Source of the DNA: Axinella damicornis
Taxonomy: Eukaryota > Porifera > Demospongiae > Axinellida > Axinellidae
Length of the DNA stretch: 64,000 nt
Assembly (NCBI GenBank): GCA_963931865.1
Contig: OZ007514.1
Location: 1,809,736 to 1,873,735, forward strand
Direction: 5' to 3'
This document shows positions 13,200 through 61,101 of this stretch, piece after piece; positions within the stretch are counted from its first letter, which is position 1, and the number at the start of each line of letters is the position of its first letter. Both the position numbers and the translations under genes were made by a program. The notes below the pieces were generated by a model that was not told the DNA's origin, made no database searches, and saw only the letters and a program-made list of their open reading frames with translations.

Positions 13200-15332
13200 T
13201 CCAGACACGCACATACGACTGCATGCACACACACACACACACACACACACCTCATAGCGTAAATTGATCTGAGGCCAGTTTTAAACCTACAATAGGTAAT
13301 CTGGTTGATACCATCAGTAATCTAGTCCATACAATTAGTAATCCATCAATTATCTAGTCACTACCATCAGCAATCTCTCGATTAGTTACTAGATTACTGA
13401 CAGTGTGCATGTCACAGCACACAAAGGAGAATGAATCAGGCCTGATGTAGTGGTGAGCTGAAGAAGGCGTCATGGAAACGGGGAATTCCCAGAATAGAGT
13501 GGGTGGACCTAGCATGGCTCTCTGCATCTTGCACACATATCTAAATTAATTAGTGGGAGAGGAAATGTCAGGGAGGAGCTAAACTAATGGTTTTATTGGC
13601 CAACAGTATAAGCCAATCAAACTATCAAGTTCACACAATCTTAGATTGCAAGATTATACAATAATTGTACTTCCAGTGATCTTTAACAGCAACAGCTCAG
13701 TGTTAAGTGCAAACTGCATGAAAACTTGACCCACTAATACGTTTTGGCAAGAGTTCGAAAGGGCAACTTACTGTAGCATTCTGTTCTCAAGCGGATATAT
13801 CGGCAGGGGGTGGGTGGGGCTCTATTGGACAGGAATGCAGTGTTCACTGCAAGTCTAAGAGATCCCTCTAATCCCTCATATGTTGCTAGGTTACTGATGT
13901 CTCCGCCCCCCAAAAAGGTGGCGGACTATGACGTGTTGGACAACACATCTCTGAAGTTGTTGCAAATCACTATTCTGCCACTGAGTACTGATACTAACCA
14001 CAAAAGACGTGCAACATGAAGTCAGCATACGAGCCACACCAGAGCATCACAGGAAGCAAATTAGTTGATTCCGTGAGCATAGCAACCCACTTGATTGTCA
14101 CTAGCAAGCTCTAGCTCCCAATGGTAGCCTAGTTACCTAACAATGAAAATTACGTCTCCAGGGGCTATGTACCATTGCTTTGAAAACTCTTCAGACCCAG
14201 AAAAACAAACAAGTATTTATACCCTAGAAACATGCTATTTATTACAGAGACGCAAAACCATACATGTGGCATAAACAAAATACTAGTGGTGGTTTGTCGT
14301 TGTACAAGATATGGGGTGGGCACATAGTTTTGGGCAGCCTGGAATCTCGCAAAACTGAAACCACTAGCATTATTACTATCAATTTGCAGCGAAGTGAAAC
14401 GTACACGAAGTACCGTGTTTCTGTTCTGTGTACTTGTCCCAAGTATCCGTGCCACTGACGTCTACTTCGTTAGCAGGCTTCCACGATCGGCTCGACGAAC
14501 AAGCTTGCAGTTGTTAGCTAGGTTTGCGCGCGCACAGCAACCCGATGACTTCCTCAACAGAGTGAAACTACTCCATCGTCCACCGCTGGGATGCCTTTAC
14601 AAGGAACACAACTGCTACAAAGGGACAAACAAAAGTACAATTTCCGGGCTGGTGTGTGTCGGCAGCATGCTAGCATGCGGTTTTGGCTAAACGAAACCGA
14701 AAGAGCAAACCACAAATTCAGGAATTACCCTTTTACTACCCAGACTGACCGTCTTTCCGTTCCTTCTTGATCCATTTTCACTTTCGTGCAGGTACTTTGC
14801 ACCGTTTTCCATTTTCTCTGCAGCGGAGAGCAAAATTAGCATTTGCCTCAACGTTATTCACTTTCAGGAGCTAGTATGTGACAATGTGTGTGTGGGTGTG
14901 CAATGCATGCATTATGGCAACAACGTCACGCGGCACGTCCATGACGTCATCATCCTAAATGATTATTATTTGAAAATGAAAACAAATGCAGGGGCTAACT
15001 TTTGTGCAACTGTATGCAGCTGCACTCGTGATGTACTTTATACTGAACCCCACCCCCTCCCCTCGCACATACATGCAGGCATGTGTATATAATTATATCC
15101 CAGTTTTAAATGGAGTCTGAGGTGCTGCCATGATAATGAATTTAACTTAGAACGGTACCATCACTAGCTACATCTGGCAACGCTGGCATGCTGGGAGTGA
15201 GACTGGACATGTACCAGGGGAGCCAGAGTATTGATACTGTCAACTGCTGTATCAAAACAAAAAGACTATATTATATAGCTAGCTGCAGTTGCGCCAGCTA
15301 GCTAGCTAGCTATGTGGCGCCCCCATGTGCAG
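12701..15332. other. Intergenic with CA microsatellite
   Basis: A (CA)n tract lies at about 13150-13195 and again at 13226-13250. Short frames (for example 12983-13267 and 14394-14690) match nothing I recognise. No further structured elements seen. Confidence 0.5.
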
Positions 15333-15455
15333 TAGCCTCTTTCCCAGGCCTTCTAGCTACACCTCTAGTTTTGCAATAGCTAGCTACTGCAAAATCTGAA
15401 TGAAGGACTGTGATCAAAAACTAACTGGAGGTGAGAAGGCCTGGGAACGAGGCTA
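15333..15455. mobile_element. Hairpin element, TAGCCTC family, 123 bp
   Basis: Starts TAGCCTCTTTCCCAGGCCTT and ends with the complement AAGGCCTGGGAACGAGGCTA. The 9-bp flanks are not identical. Confidence 0.75.
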
Positions 15456-16520
15456 GCTACTTGTGCAGTGTGTGTGTGTGTAAAATGTGTCCGGTGGTAG
15501 CTAACTGCATAGCTAGCTAGCTAAGTTGTTGTTGGAGGTGTACAGAAAATCATTTCCGCTACAGTAGGACACATATCTAATACAGGAAATTCAATTATTC
15601 ATCCAGTGCCAACTATATTTCCCTATAGCAGCTGACCACCAATAAAGGTAGCTAGCTAATATAACTCGTACACGAATAATGCAGTATAGACCTTAGCATT
15701 ATGTAATACATGCCAAGTAGCTACGTCCTCCAATAGCGATCGCTATAGGATCACCTGATCATCGCCAGCAATTTAGATTCCATCCGATCCCTGCGTGCAT
15801 GTTGAATTACTTAAAATTCCCTTTGAGAATGAGGGGTAGTGAACTCCTGCTCAACGTGTTGTTGAGATTCGCTACAATGGAAGTCCGGCTACCAGTAAAG
15901 TTGCTGAATAACACACTGCATGGCAGCTTCCTTCATGCATTCAACTTCTGAACCCATATCAGGATTTGCTACAATGGTAGTCTGGCTACCAGCTGATCGA
16001 TAACACACTAGTAGCTTCCGTCACTGAACACATATTATGCGGGAAATGCAGTATCAACTCATGATCACATACTGCAGACTTGCATGGCCTGCTGTCAGCG
16101 ATGGCGTATATACAGCCATGCAGTGGCAGGCTAGTGGCCTTTCTTGTATACGTATCTGCTCTTGTAGCATTACACATCTCCCTTTAGAGGAGCAGCCAGT
16201 GAAACAACAACAACATAAAGCAAACAAGCAAACTGCAAACACTGAACATGCAACTGGATGTACGTTAACGATACTGCAACTAACGATCAAGATCTTGCAA
16301 GCCAAGGCTAAGACCATCAATGATAAGCCTTGTACTACGATGGATAATATTATCCATGGTACCACTGACACTGATATACAAGACCAGTATAATGTGTAGT
16401 CTCTTCCAGTGAGATCAAAGGAAACTGATCACTTAGAACGCCATATGAATGAGGTTTTTTTATGTTCAACTAAATAGTGCAGTAGCAAGACTATGAATGC
16501 AATACATGTACACGCTTCCA
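15456..16520. other. Region downstream of DDI2
   Basis: Contains a 120-codon plus-strand frame (16037-16399) with no recognised similarity, which is not called as a gene. A near-duplicate phrase (CTACAATGG.AGTC.GGCTACCAG) occurs at 15870 and 15970. No canonical AATAAA lies just past the DDI2 stop; ACATAAAAAAA on the minus strand near 16455 is the nearest A-rich candidate. Confidence 0.4.
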
Positions 16521-16753
16521 CTAGAACTGGATGGATTTTGCTAGTAAGGATGCTAGTGCTAGATCTGGGTTCCCATTGCATTGCTGTAGCTCTTCTACCG
16601 CTTGCTCTCGAGTGAATCCTGCGGAGGTGATTCGCTGAATCGAGGTTTCTGGAAACTGAGTTTGAGGCGAGGGGTGGGAGGGAGAAGAAGAGGGGGGATG
16701 ATCATGGTGAGGAGGTTGTGATGGTCGACTTGAAGTAGATCTTCCAGTATCTC
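16521..16753 (-). CDS. DDI2: DDI2 exon 4 (UBA domain and stop)
   Basis: Completes the split Gly codon, then encodes a Ser/Pro/His-rich linker and a 44-residue UBA domain with the GFTREQAVEELQQCNGN core. The stop TAG is at 16521-16523. The MGF-type loop is AGF here. Confidence 0.9.
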
Positions 16754-18004
16754 CTGAAACAACAGAGAGACATTGTCAAGCATCAATTGTACACACCTCA
16801 GTCATGGAATTGATAAATCCAACTTAGGTGGATTTGCATACTACTACAAACTGTGATGTGTCTCTAATGGACTGGAACAGTTGAATGGACCATGGAATGA
16901 AATTTTAACAACGTCCCATAGCTCTACAGCAATACCCAGTGGCCCTGCTGTGTGGACATTTACTTGCTTCTGCTATACATAGCTTAGTCCTTTCCATAGT
17001 CCATTCCACGGTTCCTGTCCATATTCCAGTCCAACGATTCCAGACACTCGGGTAAAAGTTCTTGCAGTGAATGGGTAACTGTCCCGTGGACTCCCCACAT
17101 AACAGTGACGTAATCCGCGTCTCTTGATTGCTCCTGTTACTAGCCATTCCCAGGCCATTCCCACTGCCAGAATTTGATAATTAACTTGCAGTATGTAAAT
17201 GTGGCAGAAGATCTGGTCATGTGTGATGGCGTCAGGTAGACAGAAGGTAGACACATGGGGGATGGTGCCCAACCGTACCTGTTTCATGTCGATCCATCAA
17301 CGGCGTTGTGAACAAAGAAAAGTATTCTTGCGAACACTCTGGCATCCAGCCTTTGGACGGACAGTGCAAGAAAGGGTATCGAGATGCTTCGTTGTGCACC
17401 GCCCTCCATGTGTCTGCTATGCTGGCACCGCACGCGACTAGATCTCCAAGGCCTTCCCCCACCGTATTTGCATACTGCAAGTGACCAAATAGTGGCAGTA
17501 GGGATGGCCCGGGAACGAGGCTACCCGTTACAGCTATATGGAACAGGAGGAAAAGTCCACATTCTGATGTGCACACTCTGCACATGGTGAAGGAACAGCT
17601 TCTTACCTCTGTCCCCTCCCTTGCTTTGGCTCTGTTTCTCATGCTCTTCCAGCTCTGATTTTGCAATAGCCTTAGCCATCTCAGCATCCTCCGTCTCCAT
17701 ACTCAGAGCAGCCTATAGTGGCAAAATGTAAAGTCAATTGGATCCCAGCACATATGCAGGTAACATCTACTCAATAGCTGTGTGCCACAAAATATGCATG
17801 CCAAAGGCATTGTACCAGACTATAAACGTAGGCAGTATTACCGTCCGATGTTCTATAGCAGCTGGTCAAGTTTTAGTCACAAGATTCAGTATTTGATCAC
17901 TTCCGAACCATTCTTACATACCACAATCGATAAAAAACTGGAAGTGGCATGGGAACGAGGCTAGAATCAGATTAGGTGACGATACGGTGTACACACTCGT
18001 ACAG

Positions 18005-18035
<31 letters not shown>

Positions 18036-19000
18036 ACACCAAAACAAATAAAAAGGTCCTACTGGATTACACTTGAGAATGATACCATTTCCAGGCAAGA
18101 AATTAGTGAAGCTACTTCCTTAAAGTAAGATTTTAAATTAAAGTAAGAAGGTCAGGAACACCATGGCAATCGCATTGGCAAGTTCAAATATACTTATTCT
18201 CTCCTCCCCTGCAATTTCAACCCTCTTCCTCTCCCCACTACTAGTGTTCTGAAATAAAAGTACAGATCTAACCACCTGCTTCTTTTCCATTTCTTCCTTC
18301 TCGTGCAGGTCTTTCTCGGTAAGAAATGGAGCTTCACTTCCACTTGTCCCAAACTTGAGCACATTGTGCTCCAGATCAATGCAGCACTGGTGGGAGGAGA
18401 GATGGAGGGAATGAGGGAGAACAGTAAAGAAGAGGAGGGAGAAGAGAAGGATGAGGAAGAGGAGGGAGAAGAGGAGGATGAGGAAGAGGAGGGAGAAGAG
18501 GAGGATGAAGAAGAGGAGGATGAGGAAGAGGAGGAGGATGAGGAAAAGGAGAGGAGAGGAGGAGGATAATAAGGAAGAGGAGGATGAGAAAAAGAGGGAT
18601 TAGAGGAAAAGACTAGGAGGAAAAGGATTAAATACATGTAGGAGGAGGTAGAGGAAAACTTGCTACAACTGAAACAAGGTATTTTGAGTTGATGAGGGAG
18701 GCACTGCAAAAGTGCTGAATTGTTAGGTGAGTTGCAGTGAGGATCCCAACACAATCTGCATGGTCTAGGGCTGCAACAAATTCCCTTTGAACCTCCACTC
18801 ACATAATCTTCGAAGCCTTTGAATCTTTGTGGAACCTTGAAGTTTGCACAAATTGAAGTTTGGTAGATACATGTATATAGCTAGTGCTGTTTGGCTTAAG
18901 GCAGGTGATAATAATGATGGCTTGTTTTTGATATTCTATATGGACTACTTGCATTCAATACCACATTTATATGCATACATCAATACATTAAGATTTTAAC

Positions 19001-19042
<42 letters not shown>

Positions 19043-21049
19043 CGGAAGTGGGATGCTCGTGGGGCGGGACTAGACTAGTGACGCGCGACCTTCGTACGAA
19101 GAATGTTCGAGAACATTGGGCATGGGCTAGCTGGAAGCTTCTAGAACAGCAGACGGATGCAATATCGGTGAGCAGTAGTCAAAGCGGACGCAATCGGGAG
19201 CTGCAGGTGAAGCCGGAGCAGCAGTTGAAGCGGACGCAATCGAGGAGTAGCAGCTGAAGCACACAAGTGGCGAGCAACAGCCGAAGCGGACGCAATCGGG
19301 GAGTAGCAGCTGAAGCACACAAGTGGCGAGCAACAGCCGAAGCGGACGCAATCGGGGAGTAGCAGCTGAAGCACACAAGTGGCGAGCAGCAGCTGAAGCG
19401 GACGTAATCGGGGAGTAGCAGCTGAAGCACACAAGTGGCGAGCAGCAGCTGAAGCGGACGTAATCGGGGAGCAGCAGCTCTGACAGAGAGCTGTCCGGCG
19501 CCGAATTACACACGTAGGCGAACAAGGGGGAAGTAGCTGAACGAGCGAAGCGAGCTCAGCTACTTGTAACTATTGTGTAGTGTTTTGTCTTGTCTTTGTA
19601 CAGGGTCCAAGATTAATATTAGCTCTCTTATATATGTAGTTATCTTCTTGTGACCTTTGCTGTTGCATAAAACCTGTTTCCATAAATAAAATAAAACAAA
19701 ATTCGTATATTTTCGATCTATATACTGCAATTAGAGTGTTCTGGAAAAATGGATTTTTCTTCCATAGGATAGAGCTTTGAGCATTCCAAAACCTCGCTTC
19801 ATGTAAAACACTGAATCCAGCTATAGAACAGTAGCCTCATTCCCAGGCTCCCCCTGTGCAGCAAAGGGGGAGCCTGGGAACGAGGCTAATAGGAGTACAG
19901 TACTACTAACAGAACTCAACAACATGAAGCACTCACCAAGTGTCTTCGCAACATGTCCAACCCCAGGAGCATGTCTTCACCCTGGTTCTCCAGAACTTGA
20001 AAAGAAGAGGCCAGGAAGTCGTTGCCTATTTGGATCTGGCCCAAGTGTACCCGCCCAATTATCTTCTGCGTACCAACTCCGATGGCCACTCCTGCAAATC
20101 GCCTATCAACCAGCCTCATGATGTTACACCTCTCTGCGCATGTGGAACTCATCACCGTGGAACGGGCCCCAGAGTCCACCAGCGCCTTCACTGCAACCCC
20201 GTTCACCTTACAGTTGATGTACAACATTACCACCCTGCTGAAGCTCTCCGGTGTGTACTCCAGAGCTGCCTCCATGTTTTCATCAATGTTTTTTTGTTGT
20301 ATATCTTGGGCGATTTTGGCCTGGTACTCAGGATCAAAGGGGTCTGCATTGATCATCCTAATTCGTTGCCTCTGCATCTCTCTAACCGTCACCTGGTGAC
20401 TGCGCAGAGCATCTCTAAACTTTTGTGGATCTCCACTCAGCAGAGCTTCAGCGAGAGGTGCATTCCTCTGCTGAAGCATGGCTAGCTCGTATGGATTAGA
20501 GAGAAAATATTGTCGAACAGCATCAGGGTCATCCGAATCTCGCTGCCCAGGGGGATCTGCTGTACCAGGAGGATTTGCTGCAGCAGAAGAGGACAAACCG
20601 GGTAGGTGAATCGAACTCCAATCGATGGCAGGAAAACTGCCACTATCAGCACCACCAGTTGCAGTGCCATGCCCACTAGCAGTGCCACGCCCACTTGTAC
20701 TCCAACTGGTACCATGAGCCTGAGGGAGTGGTTGGGATGGCAACTGGGAAGTCAGTTGTGAGGGAAGCGGGTAGTCTGGCGGTACAGAGGAGTCCGGTGT
20801 GGGTGGGTTGCTCAGGGTTACAGTGCCAGAGTGCTGCGAGACCACGATGATGTCTCCGTCCTGTACATCGTACTCCTCAAGCATCTTCAGATCGTCGGTC
20901 ATGGGAGCCATGTTATGGATGAGAAGCATCTCGCTGCCTTCCAGTCCGGTTTCCACTTCAAGGAGGGCCTTTAGGTCTCTCAAGGCCAACTCTCCGCTAA
21001 CATCAAGGGAATACAACCCTCCCTCTTGCAGGGTAACAGTGATTTGCAT
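16521..21049 (-). CDS. DDI2: DDI1/DDI2-type ubiquitin-dependent aspartic protease (4 exons, 520 aa)
   Basis: Minus-strand join of 19937-21049, 18276-18386, 17607-17712 and 16521-16753, all with GT-AG introns and consistent phase. The protein has an N-terminal ubiquitin-like domain (about 1-72), a Pro/Ser/Gly-rich linker, the helical HDD region (about 175-265), the retropepsin fold with catalytic motif VDSGA (Asp292), a UIM-like helix (about 414-430) and a C-terminal UBA domain (about 477-520). Family knowledge: DDI proteases cleave heavily ubiquitinated substrates, including the transcription factor NRF1, and act as shuttles to the proteasome. Mammalian DDI2 lacks the UBA, which yeast Ddi1 keeps, so this looks like the ancestral arrangement. 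It is divergently paired with PSMC2. The ATG at 21049 is chosen because it begins the UBL beta strand; a GTG 12 nt upstream is not needed. Confidence 0.95.
16754..17606 (-). other. DDI2 intron 3
   Basis: About 850 bp. Its 17205-17525 part is a copy of the dispersed element also present near 10540 and 28500, ending in a half TAGCCTCG-family hairpin (GGGAACGAGGCTA at about 17511-17523). Acceptor TTTCAG before exon 4. Confidence 0.8.
17607..17712 (-). CDS. DDI2: DDI2 exon 3 (UIM-like helix)
   Basis: 35 codons plus one base. It reads ALSMETEDAEMAKAIAKSEL, an acidic helix with the AxxxS core of ubiquitin-interacting motifs. The acceptor is TATAG before 17712 and the donor GTAAGA follows 17607. 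Confidence 0.9.
17713..18275 (-). other. DDI2 intron 2 with CA repeat
   Basis: Contains a (CA)n microsatellite at about 18005-18040 and a half hairpin ending GGGAACGAGGCTA near 17950-17963. No coding potential seen. Confidence 0.8.
18276..18386 (-). CDS. DDI2: DDI2 exon 2 (end of protease fold)
   Basis: 37 codons, phase 0 on both sides, residues 372-408, beginning CCIDLEHNVLKFG, the expected continuation after the RRH motif. Directly upstream in the transcript (plus coordinates 18387-18640) lies a long C/T-rich tract that supplies an oversized polypyrimidine tract. Confidence 0.93.
18388..18640 (-). repeat. Polypyrimidine (TCC)n tract at DDI2 exon 2 acceptor
   Basis: On the plus strand this is GAGGAGGATGAGGAAGAGG-type sequence; on the transcribed (minus) strand it is a CCT/TCC tract running into the exon 2 acceptor. 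It produces acidic-rich (plus) and Ser-rich (minus) artefact frames. Confidence 0.9.
19000..19570. repeat. 56-bp minisatellite within a dispersed repeat (DDI2 intron 1)
   Basis: A (GT)n run (19001-19040) is followed by the GGGACTAGACTAGTGACG phrase shared with 9.5 kb and 61.5 kb. About five copies of a 56-bp unit with ACACAAGTGGCGAGCA then recur (aagtgg at 19265, 19321, 19377 and 19433). The shared AACAAGGGGGAAGTAGCTG / CAGCTACTTG end closes it. Confidence 0.9.
19832..19888. mobile_element. Hairpin element, TAGCCTCATTCCC family (DDI2 intron 1)
   Basis: A 57-bp near-perfect inverted repeat, 49 bp from the exon 1 donor of DDI2. The 9-bp flanks are only partly alike (ATAGAACAG and ATAGGAGTA). 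In the pre-mRNA it would form a strong hairpin next to the 5' splice site. Confidence 0.8.
19937..21049 (-). CDS. DDI2: DDI2 exon 1 (UBL, HDD, protease core)
   Basis: Codes for residues 1-371 as one 1113-bp open frame and ends in phase 0 at donor GTGAGT (19931-19936). Strongly conserved stretches are MLYINCKVNG, VDSGA, CAERCNIMRLVDRR and GVGTQKIIGRVHL, which match DDI2 around the active site. The frame reads ten more codons into the intron before a stop. Confidence 0.96.
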
Positions 21050-21366
21050 GGTGAAGGACACGCTGGTGAGCTGCTAACAAGATGTAAACCTCGGCCAATG
21101 CAATGGGCCCTACAAGGTTCACCAAAACTTTCAGAAGATAGCCTACAAGAGATTTACTGCTACTTTATATTGGGAGAAATGTCTTAAGAATTGCCTCACG
21201 CAACACTGCAAAAGAACACTCCAGAACTCTGGAACACTCTAGCTTGGGTGACTCAGCGGTATATCGTGCTCTAATTATCCGAAACCACGTGGAGCAATAT
21301 CTAAATTAGTGGTTCTGTGTCAGTTTTGTTGTTCGAGTTCGTTCGTGTATTCTGAAGTAACTTAAG
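21050..21366. promoter_or_regulatory. Bidirectional DDI2/PSMC2 promoter region
   Basis: Only 317 bp separate the two divergent start codons, so both 5' UTRs and both promoters must share this interval unless an untranslated 5' exon exists elsewhere. Visible candidate sites are CCAAT (21095-21099), ATTGG (21169-21173), the ARE-like TGACTCAGC (21249-21257) and a palindromic E-box CCACGTGG (21285-21292). There is no clear TATA box. Confidence 0.8.
21249..21257 (+). promoter_or_regulatory. ARE / CNC-small Maf binding site TGACTCAGC
   Basis: With the preceding G it fits the CNC-sMaf consensus RTGASNNNGC exactly. In mammals NRF1 (NFE2L1), activated by DDI2 cleavage, binds such sites in proteasome-subunit promoters. 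An exact 9-mer is unlikely by chance in a 317-bp interval. Binding here is inferred. Confidence 0.6.
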
Positions 21367-58441
<37,075 letters not shown>

Positions 58442-58965
58442 AACATTGACGTTATTCCTGCTGTCATTTCTGTATCATGATATCACTCTATATTAAGTTT
58501 ACCGTGCATAACACCCATGGACGCTAATTGAATCATAGGCGTATATCGACGTTTGCGGAACTGTGAGGAAAACCTCCTTGTACTACAGTGCATAGGAGGT
58601 TGAAAGGTGCCGACCACAGTGTATATAGCGTAACCTGCTAATTGGAAGTTATACCTGCCGGATAACTAAGGTAACGGAGGGGGTTTCCGGAGTCTTAATT
58701 CCAGACACGGCATTCATGCCCCTCGCAATCCCTCTGTTAGCAATTCTTCCAAATTGTGGTTAAGTGTGCATGCATACTCTACCTTCGAACATTCCAACGC
58801 TGTGCAGTTGTTAGAGAGCGAAAACGGGGGCCGTGTCCGGAAATCCCCTGCTGTCCGGAAACCCCCTCCGTTACCTTACCGTACACCCTTGTCAGCACAA
58901 ATTAGTGTACACAGAAGCCACTTTAGTACTCCAGCAAGTGCACATACTGTAGAAGCCACTGTAGT
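58442..58965. other. PSMC2 3' flank with inverted repeat
   Basis: TAAGGTAACGGAGGGGGTTT (58667-) and its complement (58854-58878) form 25-bp arms 160 bp apart, with GTGTCCGGAAATCCCC as an extra partial copy. It may be a small MITE. No polyadenylation hexamer is obvious. Confidence 0.6.
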
Positions 58966-58973
58966 ATAGTACA

Positions 58974-59609
58974 GGGTACCTGTGAAAGCCGGAACGCAGG
59001 AACGCGGAACGGAACGCGGAACGGAAGTAAAATGCGGGCCGTGCGCTATCGTCACGCGCAGGGCGTCTTTATTCACTGGACAGGACTGGACTCACCCAAA
59101 AATCTGTTTTCCAGTGCAGGACAGAAGCTAAGCATACTTATTTATTCACTAAAGTTGCTTGCATAGCCTGCTTTCATGTCTTCCTCGAGTCGGTAGAGGT
59201 CAAAGGTCACGTGCATATTTAATAAGCTCCTGCAAAATGCTCTTCAATCAGTCGTGGATGATAGAGGAATATTATCTTCTGTTTTCTATGCTTCAGCAAA
59301 AGGCTGGAGTTCGATGTCTGCGGTAAATAAGTGCTCTTCTAATCTTTTCATTGAAGCTCATTAAATATGCACGTGACCTTTGACCTCTACCGACTCGAGG
59401 AAAGACACGAAAGCAGGGCTATGCAAGCAACTTTAGTGAATAAATAAGTATGCTTAGCTTCTGTCCTACACTGAAAAACAGATTTTTGGGTGAGTCCAGT
59501 CCAGTCCAGTGAATAAAGACGCCCTGCGCGTACGTGCAAGTGATGATAGCGCGCGGCCCGCATTTTACTTCCGTTCCGCGTTCCTGCGTTCCGGCTTTCA
59601 CAGTTACCC
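58974..59609. mobile_element. 636-bp long-armed foldback element with 8-bp target duplication
   Basis: Arms of roughly 255 bp (58974-59232 and 59353-59609) are inverted copies with high identity, starting GGGTACCTGTGAAAGCCGGA. ATAGTACA flanks both ends exactly (58966-58973 and 59610-59617). 8-bp duplications suit hAT-type mobilisation. The loop (59233-59352) has no visible gene. Confidence 0.9.
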
Positions 59610-59617
59610 ATAGTACA

Positions 59618-59926
59618 AGCTACCAGCTCTAATTGAATAACAGCTTCGCATATTCCTGATAAACCACAGCGCTGGTAGTATAACTATAACTTACGCACGA
59701 CATTGGACATCTTTCCTTCATAAAGGTCTAAGGATTGCGTCCCTTGAAGCAAAGCTCGTTTGTCAACACTGAGTACAGCCTATCCTTCGTCTTGCTTGCT
59801 GTGAAGTGCTGCAGTTATCGGGATTCCTATTGAGCGAGAAAGTGCCGTGTGCCGTCCAATTCAGCTATTGTCGTAGGAAGAAGACCTGCAGCTGAAGTGT
59901 TGTGTGTTGCCGTCGAGAAAGCAGAA
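59618..59926 (+). promoter_or_regulatory. 5' flank/UTR of the putative secreted-protein gene
   Basis: Lies between the foldback element and the first ATG. No TATA box or other distinct motif stands out. Transcription start unknown. Confidence 0.35.
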
Positions 59927-60030
59927 ATGGCGAGCCAGAGGGATCAGTGGCGTAGTCGCGTCTCCTTCGTGTGCTTGCTCCTGGTGTGCACTCATCTCGT
60001 GTTCAGTAGCGCCATTGGAACCTCGTGGTG
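59927..60030 (+). CDS. First coding exon of a secreted protein, possibly Wnt (partial)
   Basis: GAAATGG gives a good start context (A at -3, G at +4). The frame encodes a short polar start, a hydrophobic signal peptide (VSFVCLLLVCTHLVFSSA) and IGTSWW, the second Trp codon being split at donor GTAAGT (60031). Several Wnt genes have a first exon that is just a signal peptide ending at a Trp-Trp pair, so this is a plausible Wnt start. With only 34 residues and no second exon found in the remaining 4 kb, other secreted or membrane proteins are possible. Confidence 0.5.
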
Positions 60031-60983
60031 GTAAGTTGAAGCCTGCAGAAATAGTTTGTAGTAGAAGTCTCTAGTTAATTTGTGCTCGCATTGGTGATAT
60101 AATTATATTGTGTTGTGCCGGTGCCTTGCACGCAATGTTATGTAATAGTCGCACTGCAACTCGATTCAGGTATCTGCGACATGCGAGACCTGCAGGTATC
60201 TGTACCGAGTGAGTCGGCTAGCATCCACCACTGACACTGTCCGCGCGCATCCGTTTGGATGCGTGAAATAGTAAGAAGGTATTTGCATGCATTGTTAGCC
60301 AGGCTGTTGGAGCCATGGCACTTTGTTTTCTGACATCTCGCAACACAGATGGAGACTTTGACTATTGTGCACGTGTTGCTAAGCTACTTCTCCACCTTTT
60401 AGACTGAAATTGACTTTGGAAGCCGAGTAACTGGTAATGGTCAGGTGTTACATCATAATTCAGGTGAAGGAGAAATAACAGGCATTACTATTTTGCATGA
60501 AGTGGCATTTGTTTTCAGAGGCCAACAAGTAAAGTAACAGAATGCTGTCATTGCAGTAGTAGAAAATATCGTGCCATGTAGGGCCTATAGACATAATTTT
60601 AGAGGTGAGGTTAGATTAGTTCATGAGAGTAGCATTAATAGGGCATAAGAATGAAAAGAAAAAAAAACAATCCACCCCGAAGAAAAACAAAAGAAATGGC
60701 AAAGTGAAGTTCGTTAGTTTACTCTAGTTAGGAGTGATACTCATAGAGTAACTGTTGCAAGATTAAGACAGAGCAAGCAAGCACCGCTAAAGGACTTTTG
60801 TGAAGAGAGGAAAGGAGGAATGACACTAGCAGAAGTGAAAACTGCTGAGGGGCATGACAAGTACATAGTAACTACCATAATAGGGCAGGTAATACAAGAG
60901 TTGTTAGTTTCCAGTTATCAGTGATAGGTCGCAAAATGTGCTGACCATAATTTGTGTTACCAAGAGTTCATGTGCAACTGCCG

Positions 60984-61101
60984 TAGATCAATTGGTGGTG
61001 AAGTAGTAGCAGCTGCATGCTCCTAAGTGTGAAATTGTGATTTAATCACAATTTCACACTTAGGAGCATGCAGCTGCTACTACTTCACCACCAATTGATC
61101 T
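60984..61101. repeat. Perfect 118-bp palindrome
   Basis: TAGATCAATTGGTGGTGAAG... runs to a centre at GTGATTTAATCAC and is mirrored exactly to CACCAATTGATCTA. Outer inverted pieces (TGTGCAACTGCC at 60971 with GGCAGTTGCACA at 61136, and ACAGGG..TTTTTC..CCTTGCAAC at 61161 with its complement at 61360) suggest a larger nested foldback. Confidence 0.9.

Noticed and set aside
12983..13267. 94-codon frame with MEYKLKIVSAHQSNRRRLF
   Set aside because: Runs into a (CA)n microsatellite and has no recognised similarity or splice context.
16037..16399. 120-codon plus-strand frame as a small gene downstream of DDI2
   Set aside because: No recognisable domain and composition is like the surroundings; a chance frame is more likely.
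18194..18802. 202-codon Ser-rich frame and acidic plus-strand frame
   Set aside because: The Ser/Pro part is the intronic (TCC)n tract; only its end contains real sequence, DDI2 exon 2, and in a different frame.
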